Positions 8,466-17,529 are shown, numbered from the stretch's first letter. The stretch is DNA of 64,000 bases from Azophilus sp965215035 (GCA_965215035.1 OZ244040.1:868001-932000); one strand, 5' to 3'. Program-made: numbers and translations. Notes: generated by a model from the letters alone, not told the origin.

Positions 8466-9970
8466 GGTGGTCCGTGCGCCGCTACGGCACCTGGATACCA
8501 CGCCGACCGCGGCAGTGGCCGCGCCGGCAGCCTTCGCGGTGGCTTGTGTATCATCATGGCGTCTGGATACGACCGCTGCCGGTGGTGGCTTTCACAGCGG
8601 CTTTCGCGGTGGCGGCACCCGCTGCCGACAGGCTGCCCAGCCCCGGTGGCGACTGGACACGCCCACGCCAGCCGGGCCCAACCTACATTGCACCCGCGTG
8701 GCACCTAGATGCCGAGGAACAACTCCGCTTCTACACCGGCATGTCTTTCTTCCGCTTGCCCTGGGTTGCGGCACCCTCTTCCACCACGGCCCGGGACGGG
8801 CTTGGGCCGCTGTTCAACTCGCACTCCTGCGAGGGTTGCCACAAGAACGGCGGGCGCGGCAGATCCTTGCTCGATAACCCAAACTCCCTGGCTACCGTGG
8901 TAAGAATCAGCGTTCCCGTAGAGAGCCTTCAGCCGGGGTGCGCGAGGGGATACCCCTCGCATAAAAACAACCCTCAGCCCGGAAGCGCGAGGGGCCCTGA
9001 CCTGTTCAAGGCTCACAAGCGCTACGGTTGGCAGTTGCAGACCCGGTCTATTTTGCGCAACGGTGGCGAGGCATCGCTCGCCATGGAAGAACTGCGGGTG
9101 CCCGGCCCGGGTGCCGGGCCGGAAGACCCTCTGCTACGCGCACCGCGCCTAAGCATCAGCCCGCACGACCCCGGGGAAGACCCAAGTGGCTGGCGTGTAA
9201 GCGCCAGGGTGGCGCCGGCGCTACTGGGATTGGGGCTGCTCGAAGCCATCCCGGAAGCAGACGTGCTCACCTTGGCGGATGCCGCGGATGTCGACAACGA
9301 CGGCATATCCGGGCGCCCGCACTGGCGCGGTGAGGGGGCGTCCCGGTCGCTCGGCCGTTTCGGCTGGAAGGCGCTGCACCCCACCGTTGCCGCACAGACG
9401 GGCGCGGCCTTCCGCGATGACATCGGCATCACCAACCCAGAGTTTCCAGAAAGCCCCTGTACCGACTTGCAGACGGCCTGCAAGGCCGCGCCGGACGGCG
9501 CCCCCAACGGTGGCTTGGAAATTCCGGGGTCGCTGTTCGACTATGTCGTGCATTTTGTCGCCCACCTGCCGCCGCCCAAGGCGGGCAAGCTCAGCGACCG
9601 GGTGCGAAGAGGCCAGCGAACATTCTCGAGTATCGGCTGCGCCGCCTGCCACCGGCCAAGCTTCAACACCACCCACGGCCGCATTTGGCCCTATACCGAC
9701 CTGCTGTTGCACGACATGGGCGATGGGCTGGCGGACCATCGGCCGGAAGGCAGGGCTACTGGCCGGGAGTGGCGTACCGCGCCGCTATGGGGTATCGGCA
9801 CGGCGCACAAGGTATCTGGACACACAACCCTATTGCACGACGGGCGGGCGCGCGGCGTTGCGGAAGCTATCCTGTGGCATGGCGGCGAGGCGGCGGCGGC
9901 CCGGGAGATGTTTCGCGCTTTAAGCCCCGAGGACAAGAAGGGTCTGTTGGCTTTTTTAAACGCTCTTTAG
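8462..9970 (+). CDS. Second di-haem oxidoreductase (DUF1111) with in-frame repeat insertion
   Basis: A 502-aa paralogue of the preceding gene, with haem motifs CEGCH (about residue 122) and CAACH (about 393). The GTG at 8462 overlaps the upstream stop by 4 bases. A hydrophobic stretch ending AVAAPAA is the likely signal peptide; there is no lipobox. About residues 153-179 are encoded by an inverted copy and a partial copy of the palindromic element also present in the upstream gene, so they look like inserted sequence between conserved blocks. Tandem DUF1111 genes are less usual than a single copy in this neighbourhood. Confidence 0.85.
   Translation: MRWSVRRYGTWIPRRPRQWPRRQPSRWLVYHHGVWIRPLPVVAFTAAFAVAAPAADRLPSPGGDWTRPRQPGPTYIAPAWHLDAEEQLRFYTGMSFFRLPWVAAPSSTTARDGLGPLFNSHSCEGCHKNGGRGRSLLDNPNSLATVVRISVPVESLQPGCARGYPSHKNNPQPGSARGPDLFKAHKRYGWQLQTRSILRNGGEASLAMEELRVPGPGAGPEDPLLRAPRLSISPHDPGEDPSGWRVSARVAPALLGLGLLEAIPEADVLTLADAADVDNDGISGRPHWRGEGASRSLGRFGWKALHPTVAAQTGAAFRDDIGITNPEFPESPCTDLQTACKAAPDGAPNGGLEIPGSLFDYVVHFVAHLPPPKAGKLSDRVRRGQRTFSSIGCAACHRPSFNTTHGRIWPYTDLLLHDMGDGLADHRPEGRATGREWRTAPLWGIGTAHKVSGHTTLLHDGRARGVAEAILWHGGEAAAAREMFRALSPEDKKGLLAFLNAL
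8920..8999 (-). repeat. Palindromic repeat units, inverted, within a DUF1111 coding region
   Basis: The complement of 8920-8962 matches the units at 6729-6827, including the TTTTTATGCGAGGGG junction. A shorter second unit lies at about 8969-8999. The reading frame is kept through both. Confidence 0.75.
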
Positions 9971-10116
9971 GCTCGACAATGGGTATCGGATTCGTGCGGC
10001 AACGCTTACTTTCGCCCTACGCGGCACTACCAGAAACCATCGACGGGGTTGCCGGGGACGGCGCATCGTGGTGCGAGGATGCTGAATCTAAAACAACCAA
10101 GTCGCTGGCACAGCCA

Positions 10117-11286
10117 GTGGTGAAGACGCGGCCTAAGCTGGTGCTGTTGCTGCTTGGCGTGCTCGCCGTCTCCGGGTGCCGAAACGACTGTGGAGACATC
10201 GACTGGTCAACCCTCGGGGCGGAACCGCGCCCCGAATCAACCAATCCGCTCGGTGAGGTGGGCACCAATGCCGCGGAGCGGGCACGCCTGTTCGGTGCAA
10301 TCGGACGGGAGGTGATTGCCCCGGCCTATGCCGGCCTGCAAATCTGCGCCGAGCAACTCGAAGCCACTATCGGTGACTACTGCGCCGCGCCCGAGCCGGA
10401 CCAAGGCGTGGTCGAGGCGGCCTGGCGCGACACCATGCGGGCTTGGCAGCGGGTGCAGCACGTGGCCGTTGGCCCAATTGAAGAGGCGAACCGCCGCTTC
10501 CGCCTGCAGTTCTTTCCCGACAGCAACGAGGCGGTCGAGCGCGGCGTAGACAACGCACTGGCGGGCGACGACGCGCTTGATCAAGAGGTAATCGCCAACC
10601 GGTCGGTGGGGGTGCAGGGCCTGCCGGCGCTGGAATACCTGTTGTTCGCCATCGGTGGTCTTGATGATACAGTCGCGGGCCCCCGGCGCTGCGAGCTCGC
10701 CGGTGCCATCGCCGCCAACGTGCGGGTGATGGCCACAGACATCCACAGCGAATGGCAAGCGGGCGGCACCTACATTGAAGACTTCGTCAATGCCCGGGGT
10801 GATTTCATCGAGGCCGATGACGTGCTGGTATCGATTTTCGAGTCGCTGGCCGTGCAGGCCGAATTCATAGCCGATCGTAAGCTGAAGCCGGCGCTGAACA
10901 ACTTCCGGGATACCCAGGGGCTGGAGTCGCACTACGCGCAGCACTCCGCGGCAAACATAGCCGCCAATCTCACCGCGTTCCGCAGGCTGTTCGCCTCGGA
11001 CGCCGCGGACGCCTACCGGCTGCGCGACTACCTGGAACGCGTACATCGGCAGGAGGTGGGCAGTATTCCCGCGGACATTGCCGAGCAGTTCGACGCGGCG
11101 GCCGCGGTGCTCGATACCATTGAGATGAGTGGCAACAGCCTGGAAGACATGGTCGCCGGGCGAGCCCGTGCTGAAGTGGATCTGAATTCACTCGAGCAAG
11201 CATTTCAGCGACTTGCCGACCTGGGCGCGGAGGCGGCCATTGCGGCGGGCGTCGAAATCGGCTTCAACTTTCAGGACGGCGACTAG
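10117..11286 (+). CDS. Imelysin-family lipoprotein
   Basis: A 389-aa second imelysin-like protein. A short signal peptide ends in LAVSGC. The body contains imelysin-type helices, including WRDTMRAWQRVQH and the motif GVQGLPALEYLLF, where the usual His of GxHxxE is replaced. That is typical of the second, shorter imelysin in such clusters. The start was set at GTG 10117 (GTG 10120 is equally possible) because an upstream ATG at 9979 would put about 65 residues before the lipid Cys. It lies 146 bases after the DUF1111 gene, in the same direction. Confidence 0.8.
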   Translation: MVKTRPKLVLLLLGVLAVSGCRNDCGDIDWSTLGAEPRPESTNPLGEVGTNAAERARLFGAIGREVIAPAYAGLQICAEQLEATIGDYCAAPEPDQGVVEAAWRDTMRAWQRVQHVAVGPIEEANRRFRLQFFPDSNEAVERGVDNALAGDDALDQEVIANRSVGVQGLPALEYLLFAIGGLDDTVAGPRRCELAGAIAANVRVMATDIHSEWQAGGTYIEDFVNARGDFIEADDVLVSIFESLAVQAEFIADRKLKPALNNFRDTQGLESHYAQHSAANIAANLTAFRRLFASDAADAYRLRDYLERVHRQEVGSIPADIAEQFDAAAAVLDTIEMSGNSLEDMVAGRARAEVDLNSLEQAFQRLADLGAEAAIAAGVEIGFNFQDGD

Positions 11287-11315
11287 CGGTCGTTCCAAGC
11301 GATGTGCAGTTACCA

Positions 11316-11424
11316 GTTGGAACGACTGCTATGCCGATAGCTCGACGAGCCATCGCCAATGGATCGGCGATCTACACCGGCCTGCTGTTGGAACGACCAC
11401 CGTGCCGGTAGCCCGACGAGCCAT
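11316..11424 (+). repeat. 38-bp direct repeat duplicating the 5' end of the DUF1513 gene
   Basis: Bases 11316-11353 and 11387-11424 match at 32 of 38 positions. Each contains a start codon (ATG at 11331, GTG at 11402) followed by P-(I/V)-A-R-R-A-I. Only the second copy opens into the full gene; the first meets a stop after 26 codons. Confidence 0.75.
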
Positions 11425-12505
11425 ACTTACCGCCGCGCTGGGTGCCGCCGTCGCGCGCACGACCGGCCAGGCGGCACTTAAGCCCGGGGCAATGTTCCTG
11501 GGGGCGGCGCAGGATGCGGCGGACGGCTACTGGTTGGTCGGCTTCAGCCGAGCGGGCGATACACCGCTACGCGCTAAGTTGCCGCAAAGGGGCCATGCAC
11601 CCGTGGTGTCGCCGAATGCGGAGACCCTGTTGGTTCCCGCCCGGCGACCCGGAAACTGGGCTGCCGTGGTAGACCTCCGCGATGGCCGCCTGGTGGAACT
11701 GCTCCGGGCATCGGCGGGGCGGCATTTCTATGGCCACGGGGTTTACTCTCCAGAGGGCCGATACCTCTACACGACCGAAAACGATTTCGAGCACGGCCGG
11801 GGCCTAGTTGTCTGCCGCTCGGCGCGCACCCTGGAAGTGGTGGGTGAATTCGAAAGCGGCGGCATAGGCCCGCATGAACTGAAGTGGCTGGGAAACGGGG
11901 TGCTCGCCATCGCCAACGGCGGCATTCTTACCCACCCGTCGCAGCCGCGCCGCAAGCTGAATCTCGAAAGTATGCGACCGAATCTGGCGTTGATTCGCGC
12001 CGCCACTGGCGAAATCGTTGCGCGGGTTGACGCCCCGGTTCCCCAAGCCAGCATTCGCCACATCGATACCGCCGCGAACGGCGATTTGGCGCTGGCGCTT
12101 CAGTACGAGGGGCCGCCAACGGAAGCTATCGCCTTGTTGTATGTTTTCCGCGCCGCCACCGGCAAGCTGGAGGCCCTGCCGGCACCCCTGGCTGTGCAGC
12201 GCCGCATGCGGCAATACACGGCGAGCATCTGCGTCGACCCGCAGACCAACCACGCCCTGGTCACCTGCCCGCGCGGACACCTGGTCACCTTCTGGGAGGT
12301 GGGCGGCAAGGGCTATCTCGGACACCGCCGCATTCGCGATGCGGGCGGCGTTGCCCTAGACCGCACCGCACGGGAATTCGTTGTCAGCACCGGTGGCGGC
12401 TCCATCTTCCGGTTCGATACCGAATCCTTCCAATTCCGTCGGCTGGCCACCGAGCAGTTCCCACAGCTACGCTGGGACAATCACCTAACAGCAACACCAA
12501 CCTGA
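11402..12505 (+). CDS. DUF1513 / COG3490-like periplasmic protein
   Basis: A 367-aa protein that starts VPVARRAILTAALGAAVA, a twin-arginine-like export signal, followed by a beta-propeller-like body with repeated blade motifs such as GHGVYSPEGRYLYTTEND, GIGPHELKWL and IRHIDTAANGD. DUF1513 proteins are regular companions of imelysin and DUF1111 genes; the function is unknown. GTG 11402 is favoured because it begins the signal. A decayed duplicate of this start lies 71 bases upstream. It ends the iron-linked cluster. Confidence 0.82.
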   Translation: MPVARRAILTAALGAAVARTTGQAALKPGAMFLGAAQDAADGYWLVGFSRAGDTPLRAKLPQRGHAPVVSPNAETLLVPARRPGNWAAVVDLRDGRLVELLRASAGRHFYGHGVYSPEGRYLYTTENDFEHGRGLVVCRSARTLEVVGEFESGGIGPHELKWLGNGVLAIANGGILTHPSQPRRKLNLESMRPNLALIRAATGEIVARVDAPVPQASIRHIDTAANGDLALALQYEGPPTEAIALLYVFRAATGKLEALPAPLAVQRRMRQYTASICVDPQTNHALVTCPRGHLVTFWEVGGKGYLGHRRIRDAGGVALDRTAREFVVSTGGGSIFRFDTESFQFRRLATEQFPQLRWDNHLTATPT

Positions 12506-12877
12506 CCGGGCAAGCGGACCTTCCAAGCCGTTCTGGACTTGTGCATCTTACGCAAGATCCATAAAGCAAGGCCCGACCCTGAAGGCGCTCGTGATTACGC
12601 GCATTTTTGAGAAACGCTCTCCACCACGTCCCGCGCAAGGCCGACAACGACTGCCTGCGGGAGCTGCGCTGGCGCCACGACCGACGCAACATCGGTGAGG
12701 CGCGTGATCACGCACACACCCGACCAAACCTTTTCGCACAACTTGACGTACACAACCCCCGTCCGGCTCCTGAGCAGGCTCAGCGCCACAAGTGCCCGTC
12801 CCTGTAGGTTCGGAGTTTTCACCAGGAACCACGGGCTATACTATGCGCCTACCAAAGAGCCTCCCGGACGTACCAGC
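12506..12877. other. Intergenic region holding one copy of a dispersed repeat
   Basis: A 372-bp gap. Open frames here are not supported by any recognisable protein. Bases 12711-12753 match a segment beyond the defence island (35803-35843). Promoter elements for the following exported protein presumably lie between 12760 and 12877. Confidence 0.55.
12711..12753 (+). repeat. Dispersed intergenic repeat, copy 1
   Basis: It shares gaccaaaccttttc and acaacttgacg words in the same order with 35803-35843; the two copies differ by one small indel and a few substitutions. It is not a clear hairpin and its role is unknown. Confidence 0.65.
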
Positions 12878-13333
12878 ATGAAAAAGCCAATCTGCATCCT
12901 CGCCTTGTCCTGGTTTTCGGTTTGCGCCAGCGCCGATGACGTCACGGCGGACCCGGAAACCTGGTACCGGGACGCCTACGCCCCACTCTGGGAAAAAGAC
13001 CCCGAGAGCAATGTCGAGAGCATGCTCGAGTTCCTTGCCGACACGGTCGAGACCCACTCACCCGACGGCCAGATCACCCGCACCGACAAGGCCACCTGGT
13101 TGCGGGCGCCAATGGCGGAATGGCTGGCGGATGGCTGGTTAACGTCCGAGTTGCAGGGCTTGCAGGTCGATCGGATCAACGAGACGACGACCAGCTTCAA
13201 GGCTGGCTGGCTGGACCGGTACGAGGAAGGATACGAAGCACTTGCCTGTAGCTGGTACCTTGCGGACCTTTTGGACGGCACCTGGAAATTCACCACCTAC
13301 GCGGAAATCGATTGCGATGCCCATGGCCTCTGA
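12878..13333 (+). CDS. Exported hypothetical protein, nuclear-transport-factor-2-like size
   Basis: A 151-aa protein with a clear Sec signal (MKKPICILALSWFSVCASA, cleavage near residue 19). The mature part is acidic and Trp-rich, with a segment about THSPDGQITRTDKATWL. The size and pattern are compatible with a SnoaL/NTF2-like fold, but I cannot show homology. ATG 12878 was chosen because it starts the signal peptide; the longer frame upstream passes through a dispersed repeat. It stands alone between the iron cluster and the convergent acyl-CoA synthetase gene. Confidence 0.65.
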   Translation: MKKPICILALSWFSVCASADDVTADPETWYRDAYAPLWEKDPESNVESMLEFLADTVETHSPDGQITRTDKATWLRAPMAEWLADGWLTSELQGLQVDRINETTTSFKAGWLDRYEEGYEALACSWYLADLLDGTWKFTTYAEIDCDAHGL

Positions 13334-13421
13334 GCTGGTGTTGACTCGTGAAGAAAGGTGACCGCAACCTAGGAATGGAGTAGGGCGGGCTCGCTGCATT
13401 AACCTTGATGATGGCCATGGG

Positions 13422-14957
13422 TCAGTGTCGGCCTTCCAGTAACTTGAATTTCTGTACTTTCCCGGAGGCGTTGCGCGGCAGCTCTTCCACAAAGGTGACA
13501 AAACGCGGAGCCTTGTAGTTTGCCATGTTTTCCCTCGCCCACGCGATGATGTTCTGTGCGTCGGCGGCATGTGCGAACCGGGGTACGACATGGGCATGTC
13601 CGACTTCGCCCATACGCGCATCGGGCACCCCAACCACGGCTATATCGGCGATATCTGGATGGCCGAGCAGAATGTTCTCTATTTCCGCCGGATAACAATT
13701 GAACCCGCCGCAAATGTACATGTCTTTGACGCGACCCGTAACGCGCAGGTAATGGCTTTCGGTCATGAGGCCGATATCGCCGGTTTTTAGCCAACCATCC
13801 TCGGTAATGGCCTCCGCTGTCGCTTTGGCGTCATCGAGATAGCCTTGCATTACGTTATAGCCGCGCACCCAAATTTCACCCAGTGCGCCGGCGGGCTGCG
13901 GCGACCCGTCGGTATCGGCAATCATTACCTCAATGTCATCCATGGGGCGACCACAGGTGGTGGCAATGGTCTCGAAGTCGTCACCGGGTTTGCATATCGA
14001 TACCACGCCGGTGGACTCGGTCAGGCCGTAGGCGGTGTATACCGCAGCAAACCCCAGCAGGTGCTTCATGTCCCTGACAAGCTGCACGGGCACCGAGGCG
14101 GCACCGGTGACCGCGCACCGCAATGAGCCAAGATCGTAACGGCCGCGCTCGGGGTGATCCAGCAGAGACCGGAACACAGTCGGTGGGCCGGGCAGGAAGC
14201 TAATGCGCCTTGCCTCGATGAGGCGTAAACATTCGTCTAAGTCGAAAACGGGCACCGGGTGGACGGTAACGCGGTTAATCAGTGCCGCAAGCCAGCCGGC
14301 CTTGTAACCGAAAGAGTGAAAATACGGGTTGATGACCAAGTATTCATCATGCTCGCCTAGCGCGACACTGCGGGACCAGGTTGCGAATACCCGAATGTTC
14401 TGCCCGTGGCTGCACATCACGCCCTTCGGTGCGCCCGTTGTGCCGGAAGTGTAGAGTACATCGGCTAGGGTATCCGGCCCGACCCGCACGGCGCGTTCCT
14501 GCAATTCCGCGTCACCCACAGTGCGGGCCGTGGGCATCCATTCGCTCAGTGCATCGAGATCGACCCGATGGCGAAGCCCCGGGGCATCCATGCTCGCCAG
14601 CATGTCGGCATAGCGAACGCCTAGGAATTCAGCAGAGTAAAAGATTCCCCGACAGGCCGACCGATTGAGGATATCCTCCACCTCGCCACCCTTGTAACGG
14701 GTGTTAAGGGGAACAAGCGCACAGCCGACCATGTGGCCGGCAAGCGCCGCGACCTCCCAATCGATCGAGTTGGGCGCCCAGATTGCGAAACGTTCTCCGT
14801 GCTTGAAACCCGCTGCGATAAACCCTTTGGCCAGTTGCCGAACCCGTTGGTACAGCTCGCCAAAGGTAACCGATCGGCCACCTTCCACGATGGCTGGCTT
14901 GCCGGGCGCCAGTTCCGCGGCCTCGATCAGGCATCCTATGGAATTCAGCGCGGGCAC
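13422..14957 (-). CDS. Acyl-CoA synthetase, AMP-forming (FadD3-like)
   Basis: A 511-aa adenylate-forming enzyme that converts a carboxylic acid to its CoA thioester via an acyl-AMP. The P-loop motif TSGTTGAPKG lies at residues 170-179; YGLTEST (A5), the TGD motif (LKTGDIG) and the C-terminal catalytic Lys region NASGKVQK are present. PYFHSFGYKAGW resembles FadD3/FadD17-type enzymes that act on steroid-ring degradation products, but the substrate is inferred only. It lies just downstream of the SnoaL-like gene (12 bases apart), and both are divergent from the paired Lrp regulators. Confidence 0.87.
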   Translation of the reverse strand: MPALNSIGCLIEAAELAPGKPAIVEGGRSVTFGELYQRVRQLAKGFIAAGFKHGERFAIWAPNSIDWEVAALAGHMVGCALVPLNTRYKGGEVEDILNRSACRGIFYSAEFLGVRYADMLASMDAPGLRHRVDLDALSEWMPTARTVGDAELQERAVRVGPDTLADVLYTSGTTGAPKGVMCSHGQNIRVFATWSRSVALGEHDEYLVINPYFHSFGYKAGWLAALINRVTVHPVPVFDLDECLRLIEARRISFLPGPPTVFRSLLDHPERGRYDLGSLRCAVTGAASVPVQLVRDMKHLLGFAAVYTAYGLTESTGVVSICKPGDDFETIATTCGRPMDDIEVMIADTDGSPQPAGALGEIWVRGYNVMQGYLDDAKATAEAITEDGWLKTGDIGLMTESHYLRVTGRVKDMYICGGFNCYPAEIENILLGHPDIADIAVVGVPDARMGEVGHAHVVPRFAHAADAQNIIAWARENMANYKAPRFVTFVEELPRNASGKVQKFKLLEGRH

Positions 14958-14969
14958 GGCTCAACCGGC

Positions 14970-15599
14970 CTAGCGTACGCGAACCCGCGGGTCGGGCGCA
15001 CCGCGGCGCATCGTCGTCAGGAACTCTTCTAGCGGTGCGGGCACCGCGACTTCCGGCTCGCCTTCGCCAGGTGCCTCGCGCCAAAATTCCTGCCAGGACG
15101 GGAATAGATCATGGAAGGCACCTTCGTAGAATTCCCGGCCCGGCCAGCGCATCTTCTTGCCGCCGATGGGGGGCTTGTTCAAATCGGTCGCATACCAGTA
15201 ACAGGGCAGGCGACGGCGAAATAGCCAGCGATCGTCAATGCGCTCATAGTTATCCCAGTACAGCATTTGCATGATGATCCATTCGGGCCCCGTTTCGTGT
15301 TCGTTCTTGGAATAAACCACGCCATGGGCGTGCTCCGCATCATCGAACTCGATAAGGTGGTTACCCGTATGGTGGGACGTGCCGCTAAACTGCAGGCGCA
15401 GGGTGTCGTCCAGCCATCGCTTGAGGTGTCTGCGACCGACCTTGGCCCGGCCAACCCGAATGTCCGGGGCGAACAGGTTCACATGGGCATCCAAATCTCG
15501 CATGTCCAGCGATAGGGCGTACTTCGCAACAAGCTGACGGATTTGTTCGATGGATTCCAACCGGTCAATGCGTTGTTCCAAAGTCTGCCGTTGTTCCAT
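14970..15599 (-). CDS. SnoaL-like / NTF2-fold protein
   Basis: A 209-aa protein. The N-terminal half has the usual SnoaL-like pattern LESIEQIRQLVAKYALSLD, then DAHVNLFAPD and SHHTGNHLIEFDD. Relatives are small cyclases, isomerases or dehydratases in steroid and polyketide pathways. ATG 15599 was chosen as the first codon of the conserved part; an in-frame ATG at 15701 would add a poorly conserved leader. It is cotranscribed with the acyl-CoA synthetase. Confidence 0.75.
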   Translation of the reverse strand: MEQRQTLEQRIDRLESIEQIRQLVAKYALSLDMRDLDAHVNLFAPDIRVGRAKVGRRHLKRWLDDTLRLQFSGTSHHTGNHLIEFDDAEHAHGVVYSKNEHETGPEWIIMQMLYWDNYERIDDRWLFRRRLPCYWYATDLNKPPIGGKKMRWPGREFYEGAFHDLFPSWQEFWREAPGEGEPEVAVPAPLEEFLTTMRRGAPDPRVRVR

Positions 15600-15901
15600 A
15601 TGCGCATGTTCCAATGGCCTGTTTTCAACCCATGGTAATGGGCGGCATGGGCTTTTCAAATCATCGGCAAGCCCTAGGTTCTGTAGCTGACCAGAGAGCA
15701 AACCGCAACACCAATGCCAACGGGTGGTAAGCCCTGGCGTTTCTCATGCGGTCGGATGGTTAACTCGGCGCACCCTTCGTACTGGCTTAGGGCCGCTCGT
15801 GCTGGTCGGGATACGGGGCGACGGAACCAGGCAATCGGCCAACCAAGTGGTGAAAATCGCACCCGATTACGTGAGAATGGCCGAGTTATCCGGCGAATGA
15901 G
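15600..15901. other. Divergent promoter region
   Basis: This 302-bp spacer lies between the SnoaL-like/acyl-CoA synthetase operon and the tandem Lrp regulators. I see no gene. Divergent arrangement suggests that the regulators control this spacer (inference). Confidence 0.5.
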
Positions 15902-16384
15902 GTGGGGGAAAAGTTGCAAAGGCTAGCAGAATTCGTGCCCGACGATCTGGACAGAAGGATCATCGCCCTGCTGCAGGCCGATGGCCGCATGTCTACGCTG
16001 GACATCGCCAAGGCGCTGGAATCCACCTCATCCACTATTCGCAAGCGCATTCGCCGGCTTGAGGACACGGGTACAATGCGAGTGGTCGCAGTCACCGACT
16101 TCGTAGCGGCTGGCTACGATGTTTTGTTGGCTATTGGTATTGAGGTGGAAAGCCGCAACGCCGAGGATGTGGGTCTGGATCTGGCGGCACTTCCCGATGT
16201 TTTTTCCGTAAACCTGACCACGGGCGCCCAGGATATCGAGATTCTAGTCGGAACTCGTTCCTTCGATGAGTTGGCGACCTTTCTACACGAAGAGGTCGCG
16301 CAAATTGATGGCATTGGCAGGTTGTGGCCAGCGCTGATGATCGAGGTTTACAAATACCAGTCGGAGATGGTGCCAAAACTATGA
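15902..16384 (+). CDS. Lrp/AsnC-family transcriptional regulator, first of a pair
   Basis: A 160-aa regulator. The N-terminal winged helix-turn-helix (LDRRIIALLQADGRMSTLDI onward) is followed by an AsnC ligand-binding (RAM) domain. GTG 15902 is the start used here. The stop overlaps the next regulator's ATG as ATGA, so the two are translationally coupled and probably act as a heteromer or on the same sites. Family membership is clear; the effector is not known. Confidence 0.87.
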   Translation: MGEKLQRLAEFVPDDLDRRIIALLQADGRMSTLDIAKALESTSSTIRKRIRRLEDTGTMRVVAVTDFVAAGYDVLLAIGIEVESRNAEDVGLDLAALPDVFSVNLTTGAQDIEILVGTRSFDELATFLHEEVAQIDGIGRLWPALMIEVYKYQSEMVPKL

Positions 16385-16854
16385 GCCGGGGGAAGATCGA
16401 CAATGTGGACCGCAGCATCCTTGAGCATCTTTCCCGGGATGGCAGGCGCAGCAATCGCGAGATCGCCCAGGAGTTGAATCTGGGAGAAGGTACGGTGCGG
16501 GGCCGTGTGAAGAGAATGCAGGAAGAGGGCATCATCAAGATCATGGCGCTGACCAGCTACACTGAGCCGACATCGCCACAACTCGCGTACATCGGCATTC
16601 GCGCCGACCTGAAACAGGTGGCGGAGACCGCCCAGGCGATCGCAAAGCTGGATTTCGTGCGTTTTGTAGCATCCATGATGGGGCGCTATGACATCCTTGC
16701 GGTTGTTCTCGTTGAGGATGGTGCCGAGCTGGTGCGCCTGGTGAACGAAGAAATCATGTCTCTGCGGGGCGTGCGCCACGCAGATACCACACTGGCGGTC
16801 AAAAGCCTGAAGTACGACTACCGCTGGGGCCGCATCGTGGGCAAGGGGGGGTGA
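16381..16854 (+). CDS. Lrp/AsnC-family transcriptional regulator, second of a pair
   Basis: A 157-aa regulator with the HTH at DRSILEHLSRDGRRSNREI and a C-terminal RAM domain (FVRFVASMMGRYDILAVV). ATG 16381 lies in the ATGA overlap with the preceding paralogue. The two proteins are clearly different in sequence, so this is an old duplication. It runs convergently toward efp. Confidence 0.88.
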   Translation: MSRGKIDNVDRSILEHLSRDGRRSNREIAQELNLGEGTVRGRVKRMQEEGIIKIMALTSYTEPTSPQLAYIGIRADLKQVAETAQAIAKLDFVRFVASMMGRYDILAVVLVEDGAELVRLVNEEIMSLRGVRHADTTLAVKSLKYDYRWGRIVGKGG

Positions 16855-16916
16855 GCCCCGAATAGCGTCTCCCGGCATGCGGCCCGAGCACGTGCTTGGG
16901 AGCGGTAGCGGCAGTT

Positions 16917-16930
16917 GGCCCGTGCGGGCC
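16917..16930. terminator. Hairpin between convergent genes
   Basis: GGCCCG-TG-CGGGCC forms a perfect 6-bp stem between the second Lrp gene and efp. No T-run follows on either side, so intrinsic terminator function is uncertain. Confidence 0.3.
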
Positions 16931-16962
16931 GGGCCGTGGCCGCATGTGGCCCGGCGGCGACC

Positions 16963-17529
16963 TCAGGCGCGGCTGACGTATTCGCCTGAGCGTGTATCGA
17001 TCTTCAAGACGTCGCCGGTGTTAACGAATAGCGGCACCTTGATGGTGGCACCAGTGGACAGGGTCGCCGGTTTGGTTGCCCCTTGTGCGGTGTCGCCCTT
17101 GAGGCCGGGGTCGGTCTCGGTGACTTCAAGTTCGACAAAGTTGGGCGGCACCACCGAGATCGGCTCTTCGTTCCACAGGGTAACCCGGCACACAGCCTGT
17201 TCCGTAATCCAGCTTTTCGCTTCGCCAATGACCGCCGGCGACGCGGCGATTTGTTCGTAGCTGCCGTCGGTTTTCATGAAGTGGAAAAACTCGCCATCCG
17301 AGTAGAGATATTCCATGTCCAGGTCGAGCACATCGGCCGCCTCGATGGATTCCCCCGACTTGAAGGTGCGCTCCCACACGCGCCCGGTCTTCAGATTGCG
17401 AAGCTTCACCCGGTTGAACGCCTGCCCCTTGCCCGGCTTGACAAATTCGTTCACCAGGATGGCGCAGGGCTCGCCCTCAAGGAGCACCTTAAGGCCCGAG
17501 CGAAATTCGTTGGTGGAGTAGCTCGCCAT
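16963..17529 (-). CDS. efp: Translation elongation factor P
   Basis: The 188-aa EF-P relieves ribosome stalling at polyproline. All three beta-barrel domains are present. Lys34 in the loop PGKGQAF is the residue beta-lysylated by EpmA in E. coli-type EF-P, and the protein ends SGEYVSRA. Length and sequence match gammaproteobacterial EF-P closely. No epmA or epmB is in the window. Confidence 0.97.
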   Translation of the reverse strand: MASYSTNEFRSGLKVLLEGEPCAILVNEFVKPGKGQAFNRVKLRNLKTGRVWERTFKSGESIEAADVLDLDMEYLYSDGEFFHFMKTDGSYEQIAASPAVIGEAKSWITEQAVCRVTLWNEEPISVVPPNFVELEVTETDPGLKGDTAQGATKPATLSTGATIKVPLFVNTGDVLKIDTRSGEYVSRA

